A stretch of 64,000 nt of DNA from Bacteroidota bacterium (GCA_016722565.1 JADKIU010000001.1:992001-1056000), one strand, 5' to 3'. Counted from the stretch's first letter, positions 19,495-29,318 are shown. Translations and numbers: made by a program. The notes: generated by a model from the letters alone, not told the origin.

Positions 19495-20571
19495 ATGGAA
19501 AACGAAGAAAAGGAATTAACTTACTTTAAAGGGAGAGGCTCACAAGTCAATACCGACAATCGTTTTCTTAAAGGAACGTATGTTGCCGAACACATCGAAG
19601 GCTTGGATGAACCCTTACTGAGCGATGTAAAAACTCAAATCTTTTTAGAACACCCGAAGAAAATTATTAACGTAGTCAAGAGTCCGGATATTCCCGGAAT
19701 GTATTCTATGAATCCGTATCAAGGGTGCGAACATGGTTGTATTTATTGTTATGCACGCAACACACATGAGTATTGGGGCTATAGTGCAGGCTTGGATTTT
19801 GAACGAAAAATTATTGCCAAGCCAAATGCGCCTCAACTGATGGAAAAACAATTTATGAATAAGAATTGGATTGTTTCTCCGATTATGTTTTCCGGCAATA
19901 CCGATTGTTATCAGCCCATTGAGAGAAAATTAAAGATAACACGTCAGATGTTGGAAGTGCTTTTAAAGTTTCGTCATCCTGCCGGAATGATTACAAAAAA
20001 TGATTTAATCATTCGTGATATTGATATTCTTCAGGAATTGGCCAAGCTGAATTTGATTCATGTAATGGTTTCCATCACCAGTTTAAATAATGATTTACGA
20101 CTTAAAATGGAACCGAGAACAGTTACAGCCAAGAACAGACTGAAAGTCATTGAAACATTAAACAAATCAGGAATTCCGGTTGGTGTTATGACTGCTCCCA
20201 TTATCCCCGGATTAAACAGCGATGAGATTCCCGACTTAATCAAAGCGGCAGCAGACCATGGAGCGGATTGTGCCGGCTATACCATTGTGCGTTTGAATGG
20301 TTCTATTGCAGAAATATTCAAAGATTGGATTCATAAAAATTTTCCGGATAGAGCTGAAAAAGTATTGCATCACATTGCGGATGCGCATGGTGGACAATTG
20401 AGTGATAGTCGATATGGAAAACGAATGAGTGGCGAAGGAAATATGATTCGTTCCATTCATCAGTTATTTAAGATGGCAGTTAAAAAACACTTGTCGGATC
20501 GCAAACGTGTTGAATATGATTTAACAGCTTTCAGGCGACCGGGCGAAGTAACGCAAATGGAATTGTTTTAA
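19495..20571 (+). CDS. PA0069-family radical SAM protein
   Basis: This 358-residue protein carries the radical SAM cysteine motif CEHGCIYCYARN (about residues 77-88), which binds a 4Fe-4S cluster. The motif, the NPYQGCEHGC context and the overall length match the PA0069/Rv2578c family, related to spore photoproduct lyase-like enzymes. The reaction is not established. It ends one base before the convergent tcdA gene. A short leader or leaderless message is likely (see 19483-19490). Confidence 0.88.
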   Translation: MENEEKELTYFKGRGSQVNTDNRFLKGTYVAEHIEGLDEPLLSDVKTQIFLEHPKKIINVVKSPDIPGMYSMNPYQGCEHGCIYCYARNTHEYWGYSAGLDFERKIIAKPNAPQLMEKQFMNKNWIVSPIMFSGNTDCYQPIERKLKITRQMLEVLLKFRHPAGMITKNDLIIRDIDILQELAKLNLIHVMVSITSLNNDLRLKMEPRTVTAKNRLKVIETLNKSGIPVGVMTAPIIPGLNSDEIPDLIKAAADHGADCAGYTIVRLNGSIAEIFKDWIHKNFPDRAEKVLHHIADAHGGQLSDSRYGKRMSGEGNMIRSIHQLFKMAVKKHLSDRKRVEYDLTAFRRPGEVTQMELF

Positions 20572-21294
20572 TTACTTCCCAATCAAATCTCGAATCACCA
20601 CCGAAGCACAGACACTGCCAAAGGTTGCAGGCAAATAAGAAATAGTACCGTAAGCTGATTTTTTAAAATTTCTCCCATCCGTTAACATCAACGATTCTTT
20701 AATAGGCTCTTCCGGTGAAAAAACGGTTTTGATTCCTTTTTTGATTCCTTCTTCACGTAAGCGCTTTCGCACATATTGTGCAAACGGACAATTATACGTT
20801 TTGGAAATGTCTACCACTTGCAATTTGGTAGGATCTAATTTTGCTCCTGCCCCCATCGAACTAACAATTTTTACTTTGTGCTCGTAAGCTGTTTTTAAAA
20901 ATGTAATTTTTGGTGTGATGCTGTCAATGGCGTCAATCACATAATCATAAGGTGTTGATAATATTTGTACCGCTCGATCAGGAGTGATAAATTCTTTAAT
21001 CACATTTAACTTTAAATCTGGATTGATGGCCAATAAACGTTCGGCCATAATATCTGCTTTTGGTAAGCCGTGTGTTGTTGATAATGCCGGAAGCTGACGA
21101 TTTCGATTACTAGGGTCTACCACATCTCCATCCACAATTGTCATTGTTCCAATTCCCCCCCTGCAAATAAACTCAGCCGCAAACGAACCAACTCCACCCA
21201 TGCCCACAACCAATACGTGGGCGTTTTGTAGCTTCATTAAGTTCTCTTGTCCGATTAACAATTCGGTGCGGGATAACCATTTTAAATCACTCAT
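20572..21294 (-). CDS. tcdA: tRNA threonylcarbamoyladenosine dehydratase (TcdA)
   Basis: This 240-residue E1-like enzyme uses ATP to cyclise the t6A modification at tRNA position 37. The Rossmann nucleotide site is visible as GMGGVGSFAAEF (about 32-43), followed by DGDVVDPSNRNRQ, which binds ATP, and a conserved cysteine in NCPFAQYVRKRLR. The length fits TcdA rather than MoeB or ThiF, and no molybdopterin or thiamine genes are nearby. It is followed downstream by the convergent radical SAM gene. Confidence 0.9.
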   Translation of the reverse strand: MSDLKWLSRTELLIGQENLMKLQNAHVLVVGMGGVGSFAAEFICRGGIGTMTIVDGDVVDPSNRNRQLPALSTTHGLPKADIMAERLLAINPDLKLNVIKEFITPDRAVQILSTPYDYVIDAIDSITPKITFLKTAYEHKVKIVSSMGAGAKLDPTKLQVVDISKTYNCPFAQYVRKRLREEGIKKGIKTVFSPEEPIKESLMLTDGRNFKKSAYGTISYLPATFGSVCASVVIRDLIGK

Positions 21295-21317
21295 AAGAAT
21301 ACTCGAATAGTTTTGTT

Positions 21318-21977
21318 TTACGAATGTAAGAATACGTTCTTGAAATTGGTAGAAATTATTTTTTTTAGTACATCCATTTCTAATTTTAAAAGGCCACTTG
21401 CAGCTGTATAGATGTTTTCAATGGTGGTGTCGGAACTATCGGTTTCCAGAAATAGTTTGTCGGAAGGAATTAGTGAAATCACTTTAGATGCATTCGATTC
21501 ATTGTTTAAAAGCGCTTTTCCAAATGAAAAGTAACAGCCTGATTTTAATAGTTGTAGTGCAATTTCTTTGTTGTTGTTATAGCCATGAATAATCATTGGA
21601 ACAGAAACATTCATTCCTTTTCGAATACGGAGCAAATCATCAAATGCTCTAACACAATGGATAATCAGAGGTTTTTTATGTTTTTCAGCCAATAGGATTT
21701 GCGCCTTGAATACCGTTTCTTGTGTCACCATCGGCAGGTCGATTAATTTATCGAGCCCGCATTCGCCCAATGCAATTACTGTTTTTTGATGCAGCAAAAT
21801 TTCCAGCTGCTCCAGTTGATTGTTTAAATTGTCACGATTGATGTACCAGGGATGGATGCCAACGGAGCAAAGGCTTGCTTGAAATGGATCCTCTATAGCT
21901 TGGTTGTAAACTTGAATCGCATCGCTTTGTTTTAAGGAATGCGTATGAACATCGATATAGTTGTTGTCAGAATTCAA
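21318..21977 (-). CDS. TatD-family metal-dependent hydrolase
   Basis: The 219-residue amidohydrolase-fold protein has the N-terminal metal motif VHTHSL, a glutamate in ALGECGLDKL, HCVRAFDD, and a C-terminal LFLETDSSDT that supplies the final acid. The family includes TatD-type DNases. It is about 35 residues shorter than Escherichia coli TatD but similar to short Bacteroidota homologues. It lies 23 bases upstream of tcdA on the same strand and 13 bases downstream of the acetyltransferase gene, suggesting one operon of 22491-20572. Confidence 0.87.
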   Translation of the reverse strand: MNSDNNYIDVHTHSLKQSDAIQVYNQAIEDPFQASLCSVGIHPWYINRDNLNNQLEQLEILLHQKTVIALGECGLDKLIDLPMVTQETVFKAQILLAEKHKKPLIIHCVRAFDDLLRIRKGMNVSVPMIIHGYNNNKEIALQLLKSGCYFSFGKALLNNESNASKVISLIPSDKLFLETDSSDTTIENIYTAASGLLKLEMDVLKKIISTNFKNVFLHS

Positions 21978-21990
21978 TTCTTTCCTTTCC

Positions 21991-22491
21991 TTATTTTAGG
22001 ATATATACTTCTGCCGGATCGTGACCACAGAGATCGTCTTTTAGATACACCATCCCCATTTTTTTGATGACATGTATAGAAGCATGATTTTCTTTTGCTG
22101 CCCGAGCAATGATGTTTTTGAGCTTCAAGGTATTTACACCATAATCCAAAGTTGCTTTCGCTGCTTCCGATGCATAACCGTTACCCCAATGTTTTTCAAA
22201 TAAGCGGTAGCCCAAATCAATTTCATTGTCTTCGGCAATGTGTTTGAGTCCGCACCAACCAATAAATTCATCATTGGATTTTAAATGAATAGCCCAACGT
22301 CCAATCTTGTTTTTATATTGTGGTAAAATGATGTCTGTCAAAATACGTTGAGCTTCTTGCAGGTCTTTTACTGGACCATCACCGGTATATCTTGTAACGT
22401 TCGGGTTGCTGTTGAGGTCAATCAATATTTGCGCATCGTCAAGGGTAAATTCTCTTAAATAGAGGCGGGGTGTTTCGAGTCGTTGAATCAT
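21991..22491 (-). CDS. GNAT-family N-acetyltransferase (RimJ/RimL type)
   Basis: The 166-residue protein starts with the RimJ-like LETPRLYLREFTLDDA, followed by the acetyl-CoA-binding region with HWGNGYASEAAKATLDYG and the C-terminal HVIKKMGMVY. It probably acetylates a protein N-terminus or a small molecule; the substrate cannot be told from sequence. It is the first gene of the likely GNAT-TatD-tcdA operon. Confidence 0.88.
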   Translation of the reverse strand: MIQRLETPRLYLREFTLDDAQILIDLNSNPNVTRYTGDGPVKDLQEAQRILTDIILPQYKNKIGRWAIHLKSNDEFIGWCGLKHIAEDNEIDLGYRLFEKHWGNGYASEAAKATLDYGVNTLKLKNIIARAAKENHASIHVIKKMGMVYLKDDLCGHDPAEVYILK

Positions 22492-22500
22492 ATAATTAGT

Positions 22501-22530
22501 AAAAAAAAACTCCCGATATAATCGAGAGTT
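22501..22530 (-). terminator. terminator for the small secreted protein gene
   Basis: On the minus strand AACTC/CGA (with one mismatch) pairs across a five-base loop, and the stem is followed by nine T. It ends the transcript from 22893 before the acetyltransferase gene. Confidence 0.65.
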
Positions 22531-22539
22531 CTTAGTGAA

Positions 22540-22893
22540 TTATTTTCTAGCTTTTTCGTCAGCTTGATGTTTTTTCCATTTTTGAAGTTGTTCAGCTCCG
22601 ATTACTTCTGTCATCTCAGTATCCCATTTTTTGCTGATACGTTGTTTTTCTACTTCAAACTCATTTGGTTTATCACCTGTCTTCTCTTGGTTTAAATCCA
22701 TCAACTTAATGGTTTGTAAGTTAATTTCCTGAACTTTTGCTTTTTTATCAGCACTAAGCGCTAATACATTCGACATTTTTTCTGTCATTGTAGTCGCTCT
22801 TGTAGCAGCATCTGCCTTTTGAACTTTGTACTCTTGAGCATTCGCTACTGTGAAAGATAACACTGCAGCAAAAAGTAGTATGATTTTTTTCAT
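22540..22893 (-). CDS. small secreted helical protein
   Basis: The 117-residue protein has a clear signal peptide (MKKIILLFAAVLSFTVANAQ), then a lysine-rich helical region with KMSNVLALSADKKAKVQEIN. This resembles the Spy/CpxP-like LTxxQ secreted proteins often seen in Bacteroidota, but the match is only by general pattern. The frame is open from 22941, but I chose the ATG at 22893 because the signal peptide starts there. It is monocistronic, with its own terminator. Confidence 0.75.
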   Translation of the reverse strand: MKKIILLFAAVLSFTVANAQEYKVQKADAATRATTMTEKMSNVLALSADKKAKVQEINLQTIKLMDLNQEKTGDKPNEFEVEKQRISKKWDTEMTEVIGAEQLQKWKKHQADEKARK

Positions 22894-22956
22894 GGGTTTA
22901 GTTTTAGTTTGGTTAGGATAAAAATAATAAATAAAATTCATTTATAAAAATTTTAT

Positions 22957-23745
22957 TTAGCTATTGTCACCATCAAACATTCTGCCAAGTCCGCCCAAAA
23001 CGCTACCTTCTTCTTTTCCACCGCGTGAATAAGCCATTAAGCGACCTGCCAAACGGCTTACAGGTAAGGATTGTATCCAAACTTTGCCCGGTCCTTTTAA
23101 TGTTGCGAAAAATAGCCCTTCTCCACCAAAAATCGTGTTTTTGATGCCTCCAACGAACTGAATATCATAATCAATATCCTGGGTAAATGCCACAATACAT
23201 CCGGTATCAACTTTTATAAGCTCGCCCGGCATCAGTTGTTTTTCTATAATCATTCCGCCTGAATGCACAAATGCCAATCCATCCCCTTCCAATTTCTCCA
23301 TAATAAATCCTTCACCCCCAAATAAGCCTGTTCCCAGCTTTTTTTGAAATTCAATCCCAATGCTAACTCCTTTTGCTGCGCATAAAAAGGCGTCTTTCTG
23401 ACAAATGATTTTACCATTTAACGTACTTAAGTCCATGGGGATAATTTTTCCCGGATACGGAGATGCAAAAGTGATGCGTTTTTTCAGGTTTCCTCCGTTG
23501 GTGAAAGCGGTCATGAATAAACTTTCGCCTACAATTAGTCGTTTTCCGGCTGAGAATAATTTATCCATAAAGCCGCCTTGTTCTTTCGATCCATCTCCGA
23601 AAATGGTATCCATACGGATGCCATCGTCCATCATCATAAAGTTACCGGCTTCAGCAACAACCGTTTCGTTCGGGTCCAATTCAATTTCTACGCATTGTAA
23701 TTCTTCCCCTAAAATTTTGTAGTCGATTTCGTGGTTTGATCTCAT
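22957..23745 (-). CDS. AIM24/TIGR00266-family protein
   Basis: The 262-residue protein is rich in beta strands and glycine. Typical family stretches are EAGNFMMMDDGI, FVHSGGMIIEKQL and GGEGLFFATLKGPGKVWIQ. The family has a tryptophan-RNA-binding attenuator-like beta fold and is named after yeast AIM24, but its bacterial function is not known. There is no signal peptide. It lies 63 bases upstream of the small secreted protein gene. Confidence 0.88.
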   Translation of the reverse strand: MRSNHEIDYKILGEELQCVEIELDPNETVVAEAGNFMMMDDGIRMDTIFGDGSKEQGGFMDKLFSAGKRLIVGESLFMTAFTNGGNLKKRITFASPYPGKIIPMDLSTLNGKIICQKDAFLCAAKGVSIGIEFQKKLGTGLFGGEGFIMEKLEGDGLAFVHSGGMIIEKQLMPGELIKVDTGCIVAFTQDIDYDIQFVGGIKNTIFGGEGLFFATLKGPGKVWIQSLPVSRLAGRLMAYSRGGKEEGSVLGGLGRMFDGDNS

Positions 23746-23759
23746 CTTTTTTGTTTTTT

Positions 23760-23943
23760 ACCGCAGAGGGCGTAGAGTTTACGCAGAGCAACGCGGAGGT
23801 TAATTTTTTAATTTGTCGGGGTGGTAATATCATAATCCAGACCAATTTATACAGCTAGGAATAAATGTGACAGATTTACTGAAAATGGCAGGTTGTACAA
23901 AAAATTAACGCAGAGGGCTAGGAGAAAAGAAAAGAGAACCGCT
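23760..23943. repeat. CGCAGAG-type repeat flanking the GxxExxY gene (3' side)
   Basis: Two blocks, ACCGCAGAGGG...ACGCAGAGCAACGCGGAGG (23760-23799) and TTAACGCAGAGGGC...GAGAACCGC (23905-23943), carry the same words as the 73-bp tandem array on the other side of the GxxExxY gene. The intervening sequence looks non-coding. They fill most of the gap between the AIM24-type and GxxExxY genes. Confidence 0.6.
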
Positions 23944-23952
23944 GAAATTTAT

Positions 23953-24330
23953 TTAATAGTTGTTTACTACTCTTTTTACCCCATTCGTTAATTTGAGAAC
24001 ATTGAAGTTTATGAGTAAGCCAACTTTACATTTTGATAGTTTCAGATATGTTAAAACTTGGGCAAGATGAATATCTTCTAATGCATCTATTGATTTCAAT
24101 TCTAGTACAACTTTGTTTTCTATCAAAAAATCTGCACGATAGCCACATTCTAACTTCACTTCCTCGTAAATCAAGGGCAATGCTTTCTGTCGTTCAATTT
24201 TAAGATTTGTTTTAGAAAGTTCATAAAACAAACATTCTTCGTAAGCAGATTCTAATAGCCCAGGACCGATTGATTTATGAATTTTGATTGAACAGCCGAT
24301 AATGATTTCTGTTATTTCATTCTCTGACAT
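23953..24330 (-). CDS. GxxExxY protein (PD-(D/E)XK nuclease-like fold)
   Basis: The 125-residue product has the family signature GPGLLESAYEECL (about 22-34) and a nuclease-like acidic motif, YRADFLIENKVVLELKS (about 62-78), with the D and E-x-K expected of the PD-(D/E)XK fold to which the family is assigned. Activity is unproven. The frame is open from 24354, but the family normally begins M-x-E-N-E-I, as does the ATG at 24330. The gene is bracketed by CGCAGAG-type repeats on both sides, which may mean it belongs to a repeat-associated unit. Confidence 0.85.
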   Translation of the reverse strand: MSENEITEIIIGCSIKIHKSIGPGLLESAYEECLFYELSKTNLKIERQKALPLIYEEVKLECGYRADFLIENKVVLELKSIDALEDIHLAQVLTYLKLSKCKVGLLINFNVLKLTNGVKRVVNNY

Positions 24331-24423
24331 TTTTGTTTTAAAACTTAACGCCATGCGGTTATTCTTCCGCTGAATATCATTTTGTCATGATATCCCATTT
24401 GTTAACTCGAGTTTAAATTTTAA

Positions 24424-24750
24424 TATTCTCCGCGCCCCTCTTGTTTCTCTGCGGTTTACCTTTTTCTCTACAATAACCTTTTAAATTATTCTCTGCGGCC
24501 TCTTGTTTTCTCTCCTTTTCTCTGCGGTTTACCTTTTTCTCTACAATAACCTTTTAAATTATTCTCTGCGGCCTCTTGTTTTCTCTCCTTTTCTCTGCGG
24601 TTTACCTTTTTCTCTAAAATAACCTTTTAAATTATTCTCTGCGGCCTCTTGTTTTCTCTCCTTTTCTCTGCGGTTTACCTTTTTCTCTAAAATAACCTTT
24701 TTAATAATTCTCCGTGGCCCTCTTGTTTTCTCCTCTTTTCTCTGCGGTAA
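24424..24750. repeat. 73-bp tandem repeat array, about 4.4 copies
   Basis: The word GCGGTTTACC recurs at 24451, 24524, 24597 and 24670, an exact 73-base period; a fifth partial copy has GCGG at 24744. Each unit carries CTCTGCGG twice, CTTGTTTTCTCTCC and CTTTTTCTCTA(C/A)AATAACC. Inner units are nearly identical and the two ends are diverged, which suggests recent expansion from the centre. The strand is pyrimidine-rich. Frames across it are repeat artefacts, since 73 is not a multiple of three. This is the only gene-free stretch above 300 bases (24331-24763). Confidence 0.92.
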
Positions 24751-24763
24751 AAAGTTGACGCAG

Positions 24764-27700
24764 CTACATATTTCTCCGATACTGCCCACCCACTTCAAAC
24801 AATGCATTTGTAATTTGTCCTAACGAACAATATTTACAAACCTCCATCAAGCCTTCAAAAATGTTTTTGTTTTGAATGGCTGCTGTTTGCAAGTCACGCA
24901 AGAGTTGTACGGATTTATCACTGTTTCCTTTTTGTAATTCGGCCAACATTGTAATTTGATATTGTTTTTCTTCTTCCGTAGCTCGGATGACTTCTTTCGG
25001 AACAATAGTCGGAGAGCCTTTAGAGGATAAGAATGTGTTTACTCCAATGATTGGATATTCACCTGTATGTTTTAATGTTTCGTAGTATAAACTTTCTTCC
25101 TGAATTTTTCCGCGTTGATACATTGTTTCCATTGCACCCAACACGCCACCACGTTCGGTAATACGCTCAAATTCCAACAATACTGCTTCTTCTACCAAGT
25201 CAGTCAATTCTTCAATGATGAATGAACCTTGTAATGGATTTTCATTTTTAGCCAATCCTAATTCGCGGTTAATGATTAACTGTATCGCCATTGCTCTACG
25301 AACAGATTCTTCTGTAGGTGTTGTAATCGCTTCGTCATACGCATTTGTATGTAACGAATTACAATTGTCATAAATCGCATACAAGGCCTGTAAGGTGGTG
25401 CGTATATCATTAAAATCAATTTCTTGCGCATGTAAAGAACGACCTGATGTTTGAATGTGATACTTCAACATTTGTGAACGTTCGTTCGCTTCATATTTCA
25501 ACTTCATTGCTTTTGCCCATATTCTACGGGCAACTCGGCCAATCACAGAATATTCCGGATCGATACCGTTGCTGAAGAAGAACGATAAATTCGGAGCAAA
25601 TTTGTTGATGTCCATTCCACGACTCACATAATATTCAACATACGTGAAGCCGTTGGATAATGTTAATGCCAGCTGCGTAATCGGGTTGGCACCTGCTTCC
25701 GCGATGTGATATCCTGAAATAGAAACCGAATAAAAATTACGGATGTTTTTTCGGATAAAATAATCCTGCATATCACCCATTAAACGCAAAGCAAATTCTG
25801 TAGAAAAGATGCAGGTGTTTTGTGCCTGATCTTCTTTTAAAATATCCGCTTGAACTGTTCCGCGAACAGCAGCAATGGTTTCTGCTTTTATTTTTTCATA
25901 AACGTCTAATGGTAATACTTGGTCACCGGTAACGCCTAATAACATTAATCCTAAACCATCATTCCCTTCCGGCAATGGGCCTTGGTATGTCGGACGAACA
26001 ACTCCTTTTTTCTTGAAGATGTCAACGACCTTTTTCTCAATCTCTTTTTCTAACCCGTTCTTTTTGATGTAAATTTCACATTGCTGATCAACTGCAGCAT
26101 TCATGAAAAATCCGGTTAACATGGCAGCCGGACCATTGATGGTCATGGATACGGATGTTTTCGGATCTGCTAAATTAAATCCGCTGTACAATTTTTTTGC
26201 ATCATCCAAACAACAAATCGAAACACCGGAGTTACCGATTTTTCCGTAAATATCCGGACGAATTGCAGGATCTTGTCCGTACAACGTTACACTATCAAAT
26301 GCTGTACTCAAGCGGTGTGCAGGCATTCCCAAACTTACATAGTGGAAACGTCTGTTGGTGCGCTCTGGTCCGCCTTCTCCTGCAAACATACGTGTTGGGT
26401 CTTCACCTTCGCGTTTGAAAGGAAATACTCCGGCAGTATAGGGAAATTCACCCGGAAAATTTTCCTGTAAGTTCCATTTCAAAATATCACCCCAAGCTTC
26501 GTAACGCGGAGAAGAAATTTTTGGAATTTGAGAATGTGAAAGTGATTCGTAATGCGTTTTGATTTTTAATTCTTTGTCACGCACTTTGAAAATAAAAAAT
26601 TCATTTTTGTATTGTTGAACTTTATCCGCCCAACCATCTAAAATAACTTTATTACGGCCGTCAAAACTTAATGCCACTTGAGCATACGTTTCTTCCAAGC
26701 CTTTGATGATTCGATCTTTGTCCTCAATTTTTGTTTCGTTCAGTGTATCGATAGACTTGCGAATGGAATATAATTTCTGTGCGAGTTCTTTTTGTTCATC
26801 CACCCATTTATCGTATCCGCGATTGTTTTCAGCAATCTCAGCTAAGTAACGTGTGCGGTGAGGAGGGATGATGTAAATTTTTTCGCTCATCTCATCCGTA
26901 ACAGCAAAGTCTGATTTTAAATCGGCACCGGTTTTTTCTGCCAACTTGTTCACAATTGCTTTGTACAATTTATTCATCCCCGGGTCATTGAACTGCGATG
27001 CAATGGTTCCATACACAGGAATCAATTCATCATCGCCATCCCAGATTTGATGGTTGCGTCTGTATTGTTTTTTTACATCACGAATTGCATCCAGTGCGCC
27101 ACGTTTGTCAAATTTGTTCAACGCAATGATGTCAGCAAAATCCAACATGTCGATTTTTTCCAACTGAGTTGCTGCTCCATATTCGGGAGTCATTACGTAC
27201 AAGCTCATGTCGCTATGTTCGGTAATCTCCGTATCACTTTGCCCGATACCGGAGGTTTCCAGAATAATCAAATCGTAGTTGGCCGCTTTAACAATATCAA
27301 TCGCCTCTTGTACATATTTTGATAAGGCCAAGTTGCTTTGGCGTGTTGCCAAGGAACGCATATAAACGCGCTCGTTACGAATGGCATTCATACGAATTCT
27401 GTCACCCAGCAATGCTCCGCCCGTTTTGCGTTTAGAAGGGTCAACAGAAATGATTGCAATGGTTTTTTTAGGAAAATCGATCAGGAATCTTCTTACCAAT
27501 TCATCCACCAGCGAGGATTTCCCGGCACCACCTGTTCCGGTGATTCCCAAAACAGGAGTAACGGTCTTCGGTGAATTCTTTTTAATTTCAGGAAGAAATT
27601 TTGCAAATTCTTCAGGAAAGTTCTCAGCGGAAGAAATTAAACGGGCAATGGATTTAATGTCTTTGTCTTTTAAATGTTTGGCTTCACCATTTAAATTGTT

Positions 27701-28155
27701 TCCAGTTGGGAAGTCGCATTTCTCCAACATGTCATTAATCATGCCTTGTAATCCCATTGCGCGACCGTCATCCGGAGCATAAATGCGCGTGATGCCATAC
27801 GCATGAAGTTCTTCAATTTCGGTAGGGAGGATGGTTCCACCGCCACCGCCAAATATTTTAATATGTCCGCAACCTTTTTGTTTCAAAAGGTCCAACATGT
27901 ATTTAAAAATTCATTGTGACCACCTTGGTAAGAAGTAAGTGCAATCGCATTCGCATCTTCCTGAATGGCACAGTTTACAATTTCTTCAACGCTTCTGTCG
28001 TGGCCAAGATGGATTACCTCAACACCACTGCTTTGAATGATTCTGCGCATGATGTTTATGGCAGCATCATGACCGTCAAATAACGAAGCAGCGGTAACAA
28101 TTCTAATCTTGTTTTTGGATTTATAAGGTTCTGTAACGAATGTGTTCATAGTCAA
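24764..28155 (-). CDS. icmF: fused acyl-CoA mutase IcmF: B12-binding, GTPase chaperone and mutase domains (frameshifted)
   Basis: A coenzyme B12-dependent carbon-skeleton mutase with its G-protein chaperone in one chain. An N-terminal B12 domain has the cobalt-ligand motif DGHDAA (His29), SYQGGH and IFGGGGGT. A MeaB-like GTPase has GTGGAGKSS and SVDPSKRKTGG. A C-terminal mutase domain has MFAGEGGPERTNRRFHY and GQDPAIRPDIYGKIGNSGV. Where methylmalonyl-CoA mutase has Tyr and Arg at substrate positions, by-eye alignment gives Phe (TAGVF) and Gln (QAQNT), favouring isobutyryl/butyryl-CoA. The frame breaks at 27905-27909; one more T in that run gives 1130 residues. ATG 28149 is an alternative start. 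Confidence 0.9.
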
Positions 28156-28175
28156 ATCTTATGTTTTAGCTTAAG

Positions 28176-28191
28176 CCTGTCTGCCGACAGG
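28176..28191. repeat. CCTGTC-GACAGG hairpin in the icmF leader
   Basis: A perfect six-pair palindrome with a four-base TGCC loop lies between the predicted icmF promoter and its start codon, so it would be transcribed. It resembles a short dispersed repeat found in intergenic DNA, and a regulatory role is only a possibility. Confidence 0.4.
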
Positions 28192-28198
28192 TAGACTA

Positions 28199-28230
28199 CA
28201 AATTTAATGTTTTCAATGGATTAAAACAAA
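28199..28230 (-). promoter_or_regulatory. consensus Bacteroidota promoter for icmF
   Basis: On the minus strand TTTG (28230-28227), a 20-base spacer and TAAATTTG (28206-28199) match the known -33 TTTG / -7 TANNTTTG pattern with correct spacing. The -7 element ends 43 bases before the ATG at 28155. It is the best promoter match seen in the window. Confidence 0.65.
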
Positions 28231-28275
28231 TGAATTTGAAAGGAGGGATTGTGTTGATTTTGTTTGCTTTACGGG

Positions 28276-29318
28276 TCACAACGAAGGATATTTTCCCTTC
28301 AAATATTCAAAATACTTTTTCAAATCGGAATTGAACTTTTCTTTGTACTCTTTTTCGAAAATTTCGTATTGAGAGTCATAGCGTTCAAAGGCCATAAAAA
28401 ATGCATTGCCTTCGAAAAATGCTTGTTGTGTGTATTTGAAATAGTTTCTCTTTTTGTGTAAAGGAAGTTTGTTTATTCCTAAGACAATTTCCATGATGAG
28501 TGCTTTCTTTTGTATTTCAGTTTCTTGTTCTGAATTTCCTTTGCCCATTAACTTATAAAGGCTATCGAGTCTTTCTTTGCTTTTTAGAATGTAGGTAGTA
28601 AATATTTTTTGATCGGTTTTGTCTTGTTCATAGTCGATGTATTCTTTCGACTCTTTTCCGAAACGTTGAATTAAAAAAGCTCTGCGCCCTTATCACCAAT
28701 AAAATTAGCAAGGTTTTCGTTGAAGTTTACATCGTTTTTTACAAATAAAGTCCCGTGCGTTAATTCATGGATGATTAAATTAGCGAGACTGCCTTCATCT
28801 TGGTTGAGCATGTTGGATAGAATAGGATCGTTGAACCAACCCAGTGTAGACCAGCCGGAAGGACTATAAACATCTATATCGTAACCTTGCATTTTTAATT
28901 TCAGAACTTCTTTTGCTGCTTCTTTTTTATCAAAAAAACCTTTGTAGGGAACGGCACCTAAAAAGGGAAATGTCCATTCTTTTGGAGTAAAGCTATAAGG
29001 CTCACATGCCGAAACATTTAAGAGTAAAGATTGTCCTTTTTGATCGTACACCGAAGTGTAATTTTTACTTTCGTTCATACCCAACTCTTCAACAGTAAAT
29101 TTGCGCATGTCGTTGATGAGTCGGAGCTTTTGTTTTAATGAATCCGGGAAGGTGACATCCGTTAATACTTCTTCAACGGGTTTAGCTCCCCAAACCAGAT
29201 CAAGTTGTCCTTTGCCTTGTTGAAGACCATAAATAGCCAATTTGTACTCGATTATCAGGAAGATGAAGAGTGCAAGCAGAAAAAACTGAAAGAAGAGCTT
29301 CAGAAGGCTTTTAAACAT
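28276..29318 (-). CDS. putative membrane-anchored metallo-aminopeptidase (frameshifted)
   Basis: A member of the putative aminopeptidase family PF10023. It has one N-terminal transmembrane segment (about 5-27), the family stretches GYDIDVYSPSGWSTLGWF and IHELTHGTLFVKND, with a zinc-binding HExxH, followed by FNENLANF, which would give the third ligand. The frame is broken at the six-A run 28673-28678 (T on the coding strand). Adding one base joins the 215-residue frame to the downstream frame ending at 28276, giving 347 residues. Activity is predicted only from the family. Confidence 0.82.

Noticed and set aside
24424..24750. CRISPR array
   Set aside because: The repeat is continuous with no variable spacers, and no cas gene is present.
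24559..24807. 82-residue minus-strand frame across the 73-bp repeats
   Set aside because: It is composed of repeat units in shifting frames with lysine/arginine-rich composition, and 73 is not a multiple of three; no signal of a real protein.
28199..28230. B12 riboswitch upstream of icmF
   Set aside because: The leader is only about 40 bases, far too short for a cobalamin riboswitch, and no B12-box word was seen.
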